64,000 nt of DNA, from contig CAJYTK010000001.1 in the NCBI GenBank assembly GCA_913777615.1, positions 62,001 through 126,000 of the forward strand, given 5' to 3'. This document shows positions 52,681 to 62,195 of this stretch, in pieces. The notes beneath the pieces were generated by a model that saw nothing but the letters and a program-made list of their open reading frames with translations, did no database searches and had not been told where the DNA came from. How positions within the stretch are numbered: position 1 is the first letter of the stretch; the number at the start of each line of letters is the position of its first letter. The position numbers and the translations under genes are program-made. Source of the DNA: an uncultured Agrobacterium sp. GTDB lineage: Bacteria > Pseudomonadota > Alphaproteobacteria > Rhizobiales > Rhizobiaceae.

Positions 52681-53081
52681 ATCCCTCTCCAAACGGGCGC
52701 AACCCTACCGTGCGCCCACATTTTGCTCCGTAGTGCGAAGCCGCGATCACGCTATGTGACAAACATAAGACAACACTAACATTTATAAGACCGTAGGGTG
52801 AAGCAGAGTTCCAGCCGTGTGGTATTTTATCAACGACATTCGTGAACTGGCCTACACCAAGGTTAAGCTCTGCGACGGTTTTCCGATGTCCACACGCGAG
52901 AAATCGCCACACCCTTTCGGCTGCGAGCAGTTTTTACCTCAGCCTCTATGATGTCGAAGCTTTCGCCCTCTTCGGCGCTGAGATTCCATGTGGATGCCTT
53001 AGGGAGCTTGTGTTAAGTTGCGATACAGGAAAGGGAGCCTGGCAAGCCAGCGCTCCCTTCTGTCATGTTTATGCCTGCACG
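52681..53081. other. Intergenic region between the PAS gene and the Gly-rich gene
   Basis: These 401 bases hold the PAS gene promoter and a hairpin (GGGAGC...GCTCCC, about 53035-53059) that may end the Gly-rich gene's transcript. A 44-codon GTG frame on the plus strand (from 52817) has no convincing support. Confidence 0.35.
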
Positions 53082-53471
53082 TTAATTGGCCGGGCAATTT
53101 GTCTGAGATGAGTTGCCGGCTGTTGTGCCCTGATTTCCATTTGCACCGGGCGCGCAGTCGGTGTTGTTGGTATCAGAATTTGGCGTGGGAGATGCGGCAC
53201 CGGAGCCATTCGTGCCAGGCGCCGTTGTGCCAGGTGCGGTCGTCGTGCCTGAGCCGGTCGTGCCAGCGCCGGATGAACCGGTTCCGGATGCGCCAGTACC
53301 AGACGCACCGCCAGCGCCTGCGCCAGTACCGGTACCATCAGAACTTGAGCTGGAACCCGCACCGGCAGCGCCATAGCCACCAGCGCCTCCAGAACCACTA
53401 CCCGCACCCTGAGCCATCGCCAAAGACGCAAAACTCAACGCAAAAACCGTTCCAACGAGAATCTTCTTCAT
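53082..53471 (-). CDS. Gly/Ser/Thr-rich exported protein
   Basis: This 129-residue protein has a signal peptide (MKKILVGTVFALSFASLAMA) and a mature part made of Gly-Ser-Thr-Ala-rich low-complexity sequence (GSGTTTAPGTTAPGTNGSG), ending with two Cys residues (NTDCAPGANG, SQTNCPAN). It looks like a disordered surface or periplasmic protein. On the minus strand a GGAAC-N16-TGTT match (53534-53510) lies about 40 bases upstream, a near-consensus EcfG promoter. Confidence 0.65.
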   Translation of the reverse strand: MKKILVGTVFALSFASLAMAQGAGSGSGGAGGYGAAGAGSSSSSDGTGTGAGAGGASGTGASGTGSSGAGTTGSGTTTAPGTTAPGTNGSGAASPTPNSDTNNTDCAPGANGNQGTTAGNSSQTNCPAN

Positions 53472-53509
53472 CTGCTTTCCTCCAAGCGTTGTTGTCGTTA
53501 CGCTAATCC

Positions 53510-53534
53510 AACAAGTCGGAGGCCACTCTGTTCC
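53510..53534 (-). promoter_or_regulatory. Near-consensus EcfG promoter before the Gly-rich gene
   Basis: On the minus strand GGAAC (53534-53530) and TGTT (53513-53510) are 16 bases apart, one mismatch from GGAAC-N16-CGTT. It lies about 40 bases before the start codon at 53471. Confidence 0.45.
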
Positions 53535-53628
53535 TATTTATATATTTCCGCTGTGGCGGAACAAACCGGTGGCGACTCAAGAACGCCCCACAAACGTCAG
53601 AACAAGCACGGATGCTTCCCGGTCGCGA

Positions 53629-53653
53629 GGAACCGAGAACGTAAGAGACAGTT
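53629..53653 (+). promoter_or_regulatory. Near-consensus EcfG promoter before the small lipoprotein gene
   Basis: GGAAC (53629-53633) and AGTT (53650-53653) are 16 bases apart, one mismatch from the consensus, 25 bases before the ATG at 53679. Confidence 0.4.
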
Positions 53654-53678
53654 GTTCTCACTCACCTGGAGAAAAGAT

Positions 53679-53912
53679 ATGAAATTTCTAAGCGCAGCAA
53701 TTTGCCTTTTATCGATCGGCTTTTTGAGCAGTTGCGTCGATGACCGTTACAACGGCGCCGGATACGGCAGCATGGGCGCACGCGGTCAATCCTGTGGTTA
53801 CGGACAGAACGACGTCTCCCATCCCTATGCGGGGCGATGTGACTGGCGCCGCGAAAACGGCAGGGACTGGGCCGATAGCGGGGCGAACAACTCCATCTAC
53901 CGGCGACGTTAA
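53679..53912 (+). CDS. Small lipoprotein of unknown function
   Basis: This 77-residue protein has a lipoprotein signal (MKFLSAAICLLSIGFLSSCV; lipobox LSSC, Cys19). The mature part is rich in Gly, Asn, Arg and Tyr (DDRYNGAGYGSMGARGQSCG) and has two more Cys residues. GGAGA lies 6 bases before the ATG. The upstream in-frame extension has no ribosome site. No family is recognised. Confidence 0.6.
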   Translation: MKFLSAAICLLSIGFLSSCVDDRYNGAGYGSMGARGQSCGYGQNDVSHPYAGRCDWRRENGRDWADSGANNSIYRRR

Positions 53913-54050
53913 AAGAAATACATGGCACGAAGTGGCCGGATTGCTTCCAGGCATCCAGGCACCTTTTTGCCATGAAATGATCAAAATCCATTCAGAAGCC
54001 GTTCACGCGACCGAGAGCTAAATGAGGTCACTCACAGAGGAGTGATGAAA

Positions 54051-54380
54051 ATGCGCAAGATCGTTCTAAGCGTTGCGTTACTGGTCAGCGGTTTGATGGG
54101 AACAGGCGCGAGTGCAATGCCTCTCGCCCAGCCTGCAGCACCCACGATGAGCGATATCCAGACGGTCGATTATGCCTGCGGGCGTGGATACCACCTCTCG
54201 CCGCGTGGCTTCTGCCGTCCAAACGGACCCCCGCGTTACGAGCGTGCCTGGGATCGCAGAGATCCGTGGGAAGCCCGGAGAGAGTGGCGCGAGCGTCAGG
54301 CGAGACGAGAATGGCACGAGCGCCGAGCGTGGGAGCGCGAGCGTGAGTGGCGTAGAGGCGGATATGACTACCGCTGGTAA
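54051..54380 (+). CDS. GCG_CRPN-type exported protein with Arg/Trp/Glu-rich tail
   Basis: This 109-residue protein has a signal peptide (MRKIVLSVALLVSGLMGTGA) and the short motif CGRGYHLSPRGFCRPN, the prefix of the 'GCG_CRPN' family, followed by a tail of Arg/Glu/Trp repeats (EWRERQARREWHERRAWE). These proteins are common in Rhizobiales, and their function is unknown. The ATG at 54051 has AGAGGAG 8 bases upstream; two earlier in-frame starts are too close to it. Confidence 0.7.
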   Translation: MRKIVLSVALLVSGLMGTGASAMPLAQPAAPTMSDIQTVDYACGRGYHLSPRGFCRPNGPPRYERAWDRRDPWEARREWRERQARREWHERRAWEREREWRRGGYDYRW

Positions 54381-54386
54381 AATCAT

Positions 54387-54411
54387 GGAGCCCGCCATTC
54401 AGGCGGGCTCC
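54387..54411. terminator. Hairpin after the GCG_CRPN gene
   Basis: Arms GGAGCCCGCC (54387-54396) and GGCGGGCTCC (54402-54411) are perfect complements with a 5-base loop, 6 bases past the stop. There is no T-run, so termination is likely but imperfect. Confidence 0.55.
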
Positions 54412-54441
54412 ATTCCCAACTGCGTGAACGGTTAAACTGGA

Positions 54442-54591
54442 ATGATCTCATGCTTCATTGAATCGCTCTTGGGCAGCCTGTTCGGCGGCGCCAACACACC
54501 AAAAACCAAAGCGGAACGCAAAGTGCGTCGCGTCATGGTGCCATTGGTCATAATCTTCTTGGTCGGGCTGGTTGTCGTGAGTGCGTTGTGA
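54442..54591 (+). CDS. Possible 49-residue small membrane protein
   Basis: A 50-codon frame starts at the ATG at 54442. It begins MISCFIESLLGSLFGGANTP, has a basic segment (KTKAERKVRRVM), and ends in one membrane helix (VPLVIIFLVGLVVVSAL). This is the layout of a small tail-anchored membrane protein. The ribosome site is weak, and no family is recognised. Confidence 0.4.
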   Translation: MISCFIESLLGSLFGGANTPKTKAERKVRRVMVPLVIIFLVGLVVVSAL

Positions 54592-54704
54592 TGCAGCGCA
54601 TTTGATAGGACGGCGGTTTAACCTGATAAACAACGGGCAAGGCGCACGCGTTCAGCACTATCCAAGATCTTGATCTGCTGAAGCTAAAACAACTAGTGAG
54701 AGAA

Positions 54705-54781
54705 TGGTAGCGGGAGAGGGACTTGAACCCCCGACACGCGGATTATGATTCCGCTGCTCTAACCACCTGAGCTACCCCGCC
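54705..54781 (-). tRNA. tRNA-Met (CAU anticodon)
   Basis: On the minus strand these 77 bases fold into a cloverleaf: acceptor GGCGGGG with TCCCGCT, D-arm AGCTCAGGTGGTTAGAGC, anticodon stem GCGGA/TCCGC with loop ATCATAA (anticodon CAU), T-arm GGGGGTTCAAGTCCCTC, and an encoded CCA end. A G1 at the start and the base pairing argue against the initiator form. A tRNA-Ile with lysidine-modified CAU cannot be excluded from the sequence alone, but elongator Met fits best. Confidence 0.93.
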
Positions 54782-54915
54782 ACGAGGGAAACAAAGCTGC
54801 GATCTGCGGCCCGTTTCATCAGGATGAGCGGCTTATAAGGTGCCGCTCCCCAAGGTGTCAAGCGCAACCTGCGCAAAAAGTCAGTCTTTCTACAGCCCCA
54901 GCCCACGGCCCGATT

Positions 54916-56112
54916 TCAGGCTGCGACCGGGTTGGCGAGCAGCGCTTTGAGCGATGCTTCCGCTTCCGCGGAGCGCTCCGAACGCTCGATAAAACCGCCG
55001 CCATAGACGCGGGCGTCTGGTCCGGGTGCGGAGTAGAGAACGCAAGCCTGGCCAGGTGCGATGCCGGCCTCGCCGATGGCGAGATCCACATAGATGCCCT
55101 TCTCGTCTGTATGGAGAACGGCCTCTGCCGGTGGGCGGGTGGAGCGGACCTTGGCGAAACAGGCGAAGCCACCAGCGGCGTCGTCTTCAAGCGCGCCGTC
55201 GCCCAGCCAGTTCATGTCACGCAGATAGACGCGGTGGGTTTCCAGCGCCTCGCGCGGGCCCACGATCACGCGGCGGCCACGGGCGTCGAGATGCACCACA
55301 TAGAGCGGCTCGCCTGTTGCGACACCGATGCCGCGGCGCTGGCCGATGGTGTAATGCACGATACCGTCATGGCGGCCAAGCACGCGGCCGTCCAGATGCA
55401 CGATATCACCCACAAGCGCTGCATTTGGCTTCAGCTTGTTGATGATATCGGTATACTTGCCCTGCGGCACGAAACAGATGTCCTGGCTGTCCGCCTTCTT
55501 CGCAACGACAAGCCCCATCTCTTCCGCCAGCGCACGTGTTTCCGCCTTGGACAGCCCGCCAAGCGGAAAGCGTAAATAGTCGATCTGCTCCTGCGTGGTG
55601 GCAAACAGGAACCAGCTCTGGTCACGGTCGCTATCGATCGGGCGATAGAGCGCGCGGCGGTTGGGATTGCCCGGCACGGGGTTACGACGCGAGCGGATGT
55701 AGTGACCTGTCGCCAGTGCATCTGCACCCAGTTCCTGGGCGGTGGCGAGCAGATCGGCAAACTTGACCGTCTGGTTGCAGGCAACGCAGGGCACAGGCGT
55801 TTCGCCCATGGCATAAGCTTCTGCAAACGGGTTGATCACGGTTTCGCGAAAGCGCGCTTCATAATCCAGCACATAATGGGGAATGCCGAGCGTTTCGCAG
55901 ACGCGACGCGCATCGTCGATATCTTGGCCCGCACAACAGGAGCCGGCGCGATGAACGGCGGCGCCGTGGTCGTAAAGCTGGAGGGTAATGCCGAGGACGT
56001 CATAGCCCTCACGCTTGAGAATGCCGGCCACTACGGAGGAATCGACGCCACCGGACATGGCAACGACAATCCGGGTGTCTTCCGGCTTCTTGTCAAAGTC
56101 GAGCGTATTCAA
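54916..56112 (-). CDS. mnmA: tRNA-specific 2-thiouridylase MnmA
   Basis: This 398-residue enzyme adds sulfur to U34 of Lys, Glu and Gln tRNAs. It has the PP-loop [20 protein letters not shown] near residue 20, the first catalytic Cys in [13 protein letters not shown], the second in [10 protein letters not shown], and the conserved TIGQRRGIG. It lies 134 bases from tRNA-Met in the same direction; that tRNA is not its substrate. Confidence 0.96.
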   Translation of the reverse strand: MNTLDFDKKPEDTRIVVAMSGGVDSSVVAGILKREGYDVLGITLQLYDHGAAVHRAGSCCAGQDIDDARRVCETLGIPHYVLDYEARFRETVINPFAEAYAMGETPVPCVACNQTVKFADLLATAQELGADALATGHYIRSRRNPVPGNPNRRALYRPIDSDRDQSWFLFATTQEQIDYLRFPLGGLSKAETRALAEEMGLVVAKKADSQDICFVPQGKYTDIINKLKPNAALVGDIVHLDGRVLGRHDGIVHYTIGQRRGIGVATGEPLYVVHLDARGRRVIVGPREALETHRVYLRDMNWLGDGALEDDAAGGFACFAKVRSTRPPAEAVLHTDEKGIYVDLAIGEAGIAPGQACVLYSAPGPDARVYGGGFIERSERSAEAEASLKALLANPVAA

Positions 56113-56301
56113 GGTTTTTCCAATCGTCAGTCATAACGGGGGTAAAGGCCCCGCCGCCTGTCGTCAAATCCATGAAGCTCAGCCTCAAGCGAGACATGGA
56201 AGCTTGGATTTTCAAGCGCTGCATATAGAAAGAAAAGCCCTGAAACGCAAGTACGGGGCGGCACGTGCCACCCCGTAGAGGATTGTCGCTGTGTTGCCGT
56301 A

Positions 56302-57489
56302 TCAGGCGCCAGCAGTCTTCTGGCTGTCGCCGATCCACTTGTCGCGTTCGCGCCAGAGGGCTGGGATTGCCAGCATCGCAATGCCGACGACGGCAATCGC
56401 GGTCTTCTGGATTTGCGTCAGTTCCGCAGTGCGGCCATCCAGGTAGTAGATGCCGTAGACGATGGCGACATGCCAGACATAGACCTGAAGCGAGTGGCGG
56501 CCGAGAAGCTGCAGAAACTTCAGAGACAGCACCCAGATCACGCCAGCGGCGATCTTTTGTACGATCGGGTTGTGATGCTTCGGACCGGCAATGATAAGCC
56601 ATGTCAGGCCAACGCCAACCGCCAGGAAGTTGATCAGGTAGACCGGGCCGAAATCGGCGCGGATTTCCATGGTCGAGAACTTGCCGAGCATGAATTCCGG
56701 CATCAGATTCCAGGCCGTCGCAATACGCAGCGGAACGAAAAAGACGCAGACGATCAGCGCGGCCTTTGCAATCCAGCTGCGCTCCGGCGAGAAAATCTTC
56801 GTCCACGGAATGCGGTTCTGCGCCGTCATCGCACCCAGTACCAAGGCGGTATAGAACACAAGCTGCCAGCCGAACAGGTTGAAGCTGACGCGAATGCCCT
56901 GCTCGTCTACCCCCTTCACCACCTCGTTCATCGGCGTGGTGAAAAGCTGCTGCAGACCGAGCTGACCCGCCATCCACACCAGGAGCGAACCGGCCATGAC
57001 GTAGGCCCATTTGCCGTCGAGGCAGAGCTTCACCAGGAACGGCGCGAACACCATGTAGACGATATATTGCGGCAGAATGTCCATGAAGGTCGGCTGGAAC
57101 AGGAAGGTGGCAATCGCTGCCAACCGCAGCGGATCGTCAAACGATGTCATGCCGAGCCAGTTGTACCAAATGTAAGGCGCATGCGGGATGACCATGCGCG
57201 CGAAGAGGACTGCGATCACCAGCCCCATTGCGTATTTGTACAGTTCAAGGGCGCGGTTCCAAATCATGTCGCGCCCGGCCTCGTAGCCGTATTTCACCAT
57301 CTTGCGGGCATACACCATGCCGATCAGCAGGCCGGACAGGAACACGAAGCCCTGCGCGTCCTCAACGAAGGCAAACTGACGGTGGTTGATTTCCACCAGC
57401 CAGAAACCGCCTGCGAAGACCAGATGGTTGATCAGCATAAAGACGAGGAAATAGCCGCGCATCCCGTCGATCAGGTCGAAGCGTTTCAT
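56302..57489 (-). CDS. opgC: OpgC-family succinyltransferase for periplasmic glucans
   Basis: This 395-residue membrane protein has about ten helices and matches OpgC: MKRFDLIDGMRGYFLVFMLI, FAFVEDAQGFVFLSGLLIGM, and RHSLQVYVWHVAIVYGIYYL. OpgC adds succinyl groups to osmoregulated periplasmic glucans (cyclic beta-glucans in rhizobia). It stands alone with no glucan synthase gene in the window. Confidence 0.9.
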   Translation of the reverse strand: MKRFDLIDGMRGYFLVFMLINHLVFAGGFWLVEINHRQFAFVEDAQGFVFLSGLLIGMVYARKMVKYGYEAGRDMIWNRALELYKYAMGLVIAVLFARMVIPHAPYIWYNWLGMTSFDDPLRLAAIATFLFQPTFMDILPQYIVYMVFAPFLVKLCLDGKWAYVMAGSLLVWMAGQLGLQQLFTTPMNEVVKGVDEQGIRVSFNLFGWQLVFYTALVLGAMTAQNRIPWTKIFSPERSWIAKAALIVCVFFVPLRIATAWNLMPEFMLGKFSTMEIRADFGPVYLINFLAVGVGLTWLIIAGPKHHNPIVQKIAAGVIWVLSLKFLQLLGRHSLQVYVWHVAIVYGIYYLDGRTAELTQIQKTAIAVVGIAMLAIPALWRERDKWIGDSQKTAGA

Positions 57490-57853
57490 CGTTAAAGCTC
57501 TCCATTTCGCGGACCGCGCTTATGATCGGTCGCCGTGTTCCTCTACTCGGGTTTGTCCGTGGGTCGGCCCGAAGTTCGGATTGTCAACGCGAATAGAAGG
57601 CGGCGGTTCCGCCTATGCGCGCATTTGCTAAAACGCGAGCGGTTCACGTTGACGTGTGCCTTTCTGGGTTAAAAGGCTGCGACTGAATGCGGGATGAACA
57701 AAAAAAGGCAATAAATGGACAAGGATGCGGCGCTCCTTTTTCCGGCATTCAAGGCATCTGCCGAAAGCGACTGCTGACCAGTGCAAAGCGATAAAAACAA
57801 AAAGGCGCCGGAATACAAATCCCGGCGCCTTTATTATTTAAGAAAGTGAGAGC
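57490..57853. other. Intergenic region upstream of opgC
   Basis: These 364 bases contain the opgC promoter region and, at 57801-57832, a terminator for the Tim44-like gene. I see no other gene or site in it. Confidence 0.5.
57801..57832. terminator. Terminator of the Tim44-like gene
   Basis: Arms AAAGGCGCCGG (57801-57811) and CCGGCGCCTTT (57822-57832) are perfect complements, followed on the minus strand by a T-rich tail (TTGTTTTTAT). Confidence 0.85.
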
Positions 57854-58927
57854 TTACGCCGCAGCCTGGATGGCTGCGACCTGCCACTCGGAACCATCCT
57901 TGCGAACGAAGGTCCACATCTCGGTCGATTCTTCCGGCTCGTGCTCGTTGCCTTCAATCACCTTTCCGGTGGTGCGATCACGCATGATGTCGATTGCCGA
58001 GTAGCGCATAGCGACAGTGGCGTAATCCTGACCGTTTTCATGCCATGCTTCCGCAACGTCGCCCTGGAGTAGCGTCACATCGCGCACGTCGTTCTTCACG
58101 CCGCTCGTTGCGTGATCGCTGAGCTCTTCGGCCAGATAGGACATGGCTTCCGGTGTGGTCAGCTTGCGAAGCGTACCGTAGTCCTCGGCAGCATAGGCAG
58201 ACTGTACCTGCTGCAACATGTGCTGAAAGGTTTCGAGGTCACCATGCGTCACGCCGATTTCATCGCCTTCGGACATGGCGTTTTCATGCGGCGCGGGCTT
58301 CGGCGCAGCTGGCGCGGCAGCCGCCGTTGCCGCAGCAGCGCCACCAAAGGCGCCGGCTCTGGAACCCATCTGCGGGATCTTGAAGCCACCCTGCCCTTTT
58401 CCGTCATTGCCGGAATAGTCGTTACGCGCATTGTTTGAGCTGGAAGCTCCGCCATAGGCCGGCTGGCCCTGGCGACGCGATGCGAAGAGGCGCATGGCAA
58501 GCATCACAAGACCGCCGATCAGCAGCACCTGTAGCAGCATGCCGAAGAAGCCTGCCATACCACCGAAACCGCCACCCATCAGCATGCCGAACAGGCCGCC
58601 CATCAACAGGCCACCCATGAGACCGCCCATCATGCCACCGAACATGCCTCGGTTCTGCTGCGGTGCCTGCGCCGTTGGGCGCGCCGGCTGGGCCGAATTC
58701 GGCTGAGACGTCGGGTTGGTGTTGGGCGTCATACTACGGTTGATCGGCGCGGCCTGGCCCGGCGCTGTATTGGTCGCGGGCGGTGCCGAAAAGGTCCGCG
58801 TTCCACGGCTGCCGAAGCCGCCGCTGGCACGGCGTGCTTCTGCCATATCGACAGCCACGAATGACACCGCGATCCCCAAGGCGGCAACTGCGAACAAACC
58901 CTTAAAGCGCCGTATGGCAGCAAACAT
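57854..58927 (-). CDS. Tim44-like domain membrane protein
   Basis: This 357-residue protein has a signal-like helix (MFAAIRRFKGLFAVAALGIA), a Pro/Asn/Gln-rich linker, a Gly/Met-rich membrane region (GGMMGGLMGGLLMGGLFGML), a second membrane helix, and a C-terminal Tim44-like domain (GDLETFQHMLQQVQSAYAAE to MWTFVRKDGSEWQVAAIQAA). Bacterial Tim44-like proteins have no settled function. The ATG at 58927 has CAGGAG upstream. Confidence 0.85.
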   Translation of the reverse strand: MFAAIRRFKGLFAVAALGIAVSFVAVDMAEARRASGGFGSRGTRTFSAPPATNTAPGQAAPINRSMTPNTNPTSQPNSAQPARPTAQAPQQNRGMFGGMMGGLMGGLLMGGLFGMLMGGGFGGMAGFFGMLLQVLLIGGLVMLAMRLFASRRQGQPAYGGASSSNNARNDYSGNDGKGQGGFKIPQMGSRAGAFGGAAAATAAAAPAAPKPAPHENAMSEGDEIGVTHGDLETFQHMLQQVQSAYAAEDYGTLRKLTTPEAMSYLAEELSDHATSGVKNDVRDVTLLQGDVAEAWHENGQDYATVAMRYSAIDIMRDRTTGKVIEGNEHEPEESTEMWTFVRKDGSEWQVAAIQAAA

Positions 58928-59070
58928 CGTTATCTCCTGTTGGGTCGCCCTCCCATTGAGCGACAAAGAACGGAAGGCATATAGCAACTATCGGTCTTCA
59001 TTTTGAGAGCTCAAACCATAAATATTTCGTGATACACAACCCGTGGTAGTTACCCGCCTTACGAGCCAAG

Positions 59071-59104
59071 AAAAAAAGCCCGGTGCGGACTATCCGCACC
59101 GGGC
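59071..59104 (-). terminator. Rho-independent terminator of serA
   Basis: On the minus strand, arms GCCCGGTGCGGA (59104-59093) and TCCGCACCGGGC (59089-59078) form a 12-bp stem followed by a run of seven T residues, about 30 bases after the serA stop. Confidence 0.9.
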
Positions 59105-59134
59105 TCAAGGATCAGAGAAAAAGTCCTGGGCCGA

Positions 59135-60730
59135 TCAGTCGATGTTGAAGGTCAGCGGCTTGACCTGGCGAATTGCCGGGTTGGCGCGCAGCTTGTTCAA
59201 CACCTCTTCCGAGACCGGACCATCGACATAGAGAAGCGCAATCGCATCGCCGCCATTGGCTTCACGGCCCAACTGGAAGTTGGCGATGTTGACGCCCGCT
59301 TCACCGAGCGTCGTGCCCATGAAGCCGATCATGCCGGGGGTGTCGGTATTGGTGATGTAGATCATGTGCTGACCGACATCGGCGTCCATGTTGATGTTCT
59401 TGATCTGGATGAAGCGTGCCTTGCCATCCGAGAACACCGTACCAGCCACCGAGCGAACCTGGTTTTCCGTCTTGACGGTCAGCTTGATGAAGCCGTCATA
59501 GACACCGGTCTTGTCGCGCTTGACCTCGGAGAGGATGATGCCCTTTTCCTTGATCATGATCGGTGCCGAAACCATGTTGACGTCTGCCACCTGTGGACGA
59601 ATGAGACCGGCCAGAAGCGCGCTCGTCAGCGCCTTGGTGTTCATGTTGGCGGTTGCGCCATCATAAAGAATTTCGATTTCCTTGGTCGCGCTTTCCTGCA
59701 CTTGACCGACAAACGAGCCGAGGACATCGGCAAGCTTGATGAAGGGCTTCAGGCGTGGCGCTTCGTCAGCGGTGATGGACGGCATGTTGATGGCGTTGGA
59801 AACCGCACCCTTGACGAGGTAATCCGACATCTGTTCGGCAACCTGCAAAGCGACGTTTTCCTGTGCTTCCGTCGTCGACGCACCAAGGTGGGGCGTGCAG
59901 ACCACGTTCGGCAGGCCGAAGAGCGGGCTTTCTGTGGCGGGCTCGACCTCGAAGACGTCGAAACCGGCACCGGCGACATGGCCAGACTTGATGGCATCGG
60001 CGAGCGCTGCCTCGTCCACCAGACCGCCACGGGCACAGTTGACGATGCGCACGCCAGGCTTGGTCTTGGCAAGGTTTTCCGCGCCCAGGATGCCGCGCGT
60101 CTTATCAGTCATCGGAACGTGAAGCGTGATGAAGTCGGCCTGTGCCAGCAGCTCATCAAGCTCGACCTTGGTCACACCCATTTCCTGGGCGCGCTCCGGC
60201 GACAGGAAGGGGTCGTAGGCCAAGACGTTCATCTTCAGGCCAAGAGCACGCGAGCAGACGATGGAGCCGATATTGCCGGCACCGATGACGCCGAGCGTCT
60301 TGCCGGTGATTTCGACACCCATGAACTTCGACTTTTCCCACTTGCCGGCCTGGGTGGAGGCATCAGCCGCCGGAAGCTGGCGGGCAACAGCAAACATCAG
60401 GGCGATGGCGTGTTCGGCGGTGGTGATCGAATTGCCGAAAGGCGTGTTCATGACGATGATACCGCGACGCGATGCTGCCGGAATATCGACATTGTCGACG
60501 CCGATACCGGCGCGGCCGATGACCTTCAGATTGGTCGCGGCTTCGATCAGCTTTTCCGTCGCCTTGGTGGCGGAGCGGATGGCAAGACCATCATAATTGC
60601 CGATGATTTCGGCGAGCTTGTCCTTGTCCTTGCCGAGCTTCGGCTGGAAATCCACTTCGACGCCACGGTCGCGGAAGATTTGAACGGCGGTTTCCGACAG
60701 TTCGTCAGATACAAGTACGCGAGGTGCCAT
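59135..60730 (-). CDS. serA: D-3-phosphoglycerate dehydrogenase SerA
   Basis: This 531-residue enzyme starts serine synthesis by oxidising 3-phosphoglycerate with NAD. It carries the NAD-binding loop LGVIGAGNIGSIVCSRALGL, the catalytic region VNCARGGLVDEAALADAI and TPHLGASTTEAQENVALQVA (catalytic His), an intervening domain, and a C-terminal ACT domain (MIYITNTDTPGMIGFMGTTL) that senses serine. This is the long SerA form. It follows serC by 78 bases. Confidence 0.97.
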   Translation of the reverse strand: MAPRVLVSDELSETAVQIFRDRGVEVDFQPKLGKDKDKLAEIIGNYDGLAIRSATKATEKLIEAATNLKVIGRAGIGVDNVDIPAASRRGIIVMNTPFGNSITTAEHAIALMFAVARQLPAADASTQAGKWEKSKFMGVEITGKTLGVIGAGNIGSIVCSRALGLKMNVLAYDPFLSPERAQEMGVTKVELDELLAQADFITLHVPMTDKTRGILGAENLAKTKPGVRIVNCARGGLVDEAALADAIKSGHVAGAGFDVFEVEPATESPLFGLPNVVCTPHLGASTTEAQENVALQVAEQMSDYLVKGAVSNAINMPSITADEAPRLKPFIKLADVLGSFVGQVQESATKEIEILYDGATANMNTKALTSALLAGLIRPQVADVNMVSAPIMIKEKGIILSEVKRDKTGVYDGFIKLTVKTENQVRSVAGTVFSDGKARFIQIKNINMDADVGQHMIYITNTDTPGMIGFMGTTLGEAGVNIANFQLGREANGGDAIALLYVDGPVSEEVLNKLRANPAIRQVKPLTFNID

Positions 60731-60808
60731 TGTATGGGCTCCTTGAAAAGAGGTTCAGTCTTTAACAGCGGGAATGCGCGGCCCTGCACTTCGCAGGGCC
60801 GGAATGGA

Positions 60809-61987
60809 TCAGGCCGCAGCCTTGGCAAGCGTTGCCTTCTGGGTCTCGAACGCCCATTTCAGCCAGGGCATCACGGCCTGCATGTCGGCTGTTTCGATGG
60901 TCGCACCGGCCCAGATACGCAGACCTGATGGCGCGTCGCGGTAAGCACCAATATCGAGCGCCACATTTTCCTTTTCGAGAAGGGCAACCATGCCCTTGGC
61001 GAAATCGGCCTGGGCGCCAGCATCAAGCGCTGCAACATCCTTGCAGACGATCTTGAGGCAGACGGAGGTGTTGGAGCGCGTTTCATCCGCAACCGCCAGA
61101 TTGGCGATCCAGTTGTTCTCGGCCACGAAGTCGAAGATGACCTTGGCATTGGCATCGGCACGCGCGATCAGCGCCTTGAGGCCACCCAAGTTCTTCGCCC
61201 ATAGAAGCGCATCAATATAGTCTTCGACGCAGAGCATCGAGGGCGTGTTGATCGTCTCACCGGTGAAGATGCCTTCGATGAGCTTGCCGCCAGACGTCAT
61301 GCGGAAGATCTTCGGCAGCGGCCAGGCCGGAACATAGGTCGTCAGGCGCTCGACGGCGCGTGGCGACAGAATGATGACGCCATGGCCACCCTCGCCGCCC
61401 AGAACCTTCTGCCAGGAGAAGGTCGTGACATCGAGCTTTGTGAAATCAAGATCCTGCGCAAAAGCCGCAGAGGTTGCGTCGCAAATGGTCAGACCCTTGC
61501 GATCGGCAGGAATGAAATCGGCATTGGGGACGCGGACACCAGATGTGGTGCCGTTCCAGGTGAAGACAACATCGCGGTCGAAATCGACCTCTGCAAGGTT
61601 CGGCAGCAGGCCGTAATCGGCTTCGAACTTGCGAACATCCTTGAGCTTCAACTGCTTGACGACATCGGTGACCCAGCCAGCGCCGAAGCTTTCCCAGGCC
61701 AGCATGTCGACGCCACGTTCGCCAAGCAGCGACCACAGGGCCATTTCAACGGCACCTGTGTCGGATGCGGGAACGATACCGATGCGGTAATCGGCAGGAA
61801 CATTCAGAATTTCGCGGGTGAGATCAATGGCCTGCTTCAGCTTGACTTTGCCAACCTTGGCGCGATGCGAGCGACCGAGCGGTGCATCGGAGAGAGCATC
61901 TAGCGACCAACCGGGGCGCTTCGAGCAGGGACCTGAAGAAAAATGCGTATTGCCCGGACGGACGTCCGGCTTCACTATATCTGTCAT
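60809..61987 (-). CDS. serC: Phosphoserine aminotransferase SerC
   Basis: This 392-residue PLP enzyme makes phosphoserine from phosphohydroxypyruvate and glutamate. It has [20 protein letters not shown] near the start, typical of the alphaproteobacterial SerC, and the PLP lysine in [20 protein letters not shown]. It is the first gene of serC-serA, and its leader carries a conserved RNA structure. Confidence 0.96.
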   Translation of the reverse strand: MTDIVKPDVRPGNTHFSSGPCSKRPGWSLDALSDAPLGRSHRAKVGKVKLKQAIDLTREILNVPADYRIGIVPASDTGAVEMALWSLLGERGVDMLAWESFGAGWVTDVVKQLKLKDVRKFEADYGLLPNLAEVDFDRDVVFTWNGTTSGVRVPNADFIPADRKGLTICDATSAAFAQDLDFTKLDVTTFSWQKVLGGEGGHGVIILSPRAVERLTTYVPAWPLPKIFRMTSGGKLIEGIFTGETINTPSMLCVEDYIDALLWAKNLGGLKALIARADANAKVIFDFVAENNWIANLAVADETRSNTSVCLKIVCKDVAALDAGAQADFAKGMVALLEKENVALDIGAYRDAPSGLRIWAGATIETADMQAVMPWLKWAFETQKATLAKAAA

Positions 61988-62045
61988 TTGACTATCCTTC
62001 CAGATAGGCGCTCCACGTTAGGGTGGAGTGTCCTGACACCGTTGC
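61988..62045 (-). ncRNA. serC leader RNA motif
   Basis: The 58 bases before serC fold, read on the minus strand, into three adjacent hairpins: GTGTC/GACAC (62039-62028), CTCCAC/GTGGAG (62028-62011, loop of 6) and CTATC/GATAG (62007-61992, loop of 6). The last one holds the ribosome site GGAAGGA, so it can hide or expose the start. A conserved serC RNA motif is known upstream of serC in Rhizobiales; the position and layout here fit. Confidence 0.6.
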
Positions 62046-62137
62046 TATTCCTCTCGCCCATTTCCGTCAAGCGGAATATGTCGCAAGCTTCAAGAATTTT
62101 GTCCGATCTGCGTCAGCTGCCGGTCATTGCGCAAACG

Positions 62138-62172
62138 AAAGCCGCCCGTATCGCGAAGATACGAGCGGCTTA
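62138..62172 (-). terminator. Terminator of the outer-membrane protein gene
   Basis: Arms AGCCGCCCGTATC (62140-62152) and GATACGAGCGGCT (62158-62170) pair with one mismatch around a 5-base loop, 24 bases after the gene stop; the tail on the minus strand is TTTCG. Confidence 0.75.
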
Positions 62173-62195
62173 ATTCTACGTTCGATCTGTGACGT

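Noticed and set aside
52817-52951. A 44-codon GTG-started frame on the plus strand
   Set aside because: There is no clear ribosome site, and the composition and product look unlike the neighbouring genes.
54705-56112. A functional link between tRNA-Met and mnmA
   Set aside because: MnmA thiolates Lys, Glu and Gln tRNAs, not tRNA-Met, so adjacency is probably coincidental.
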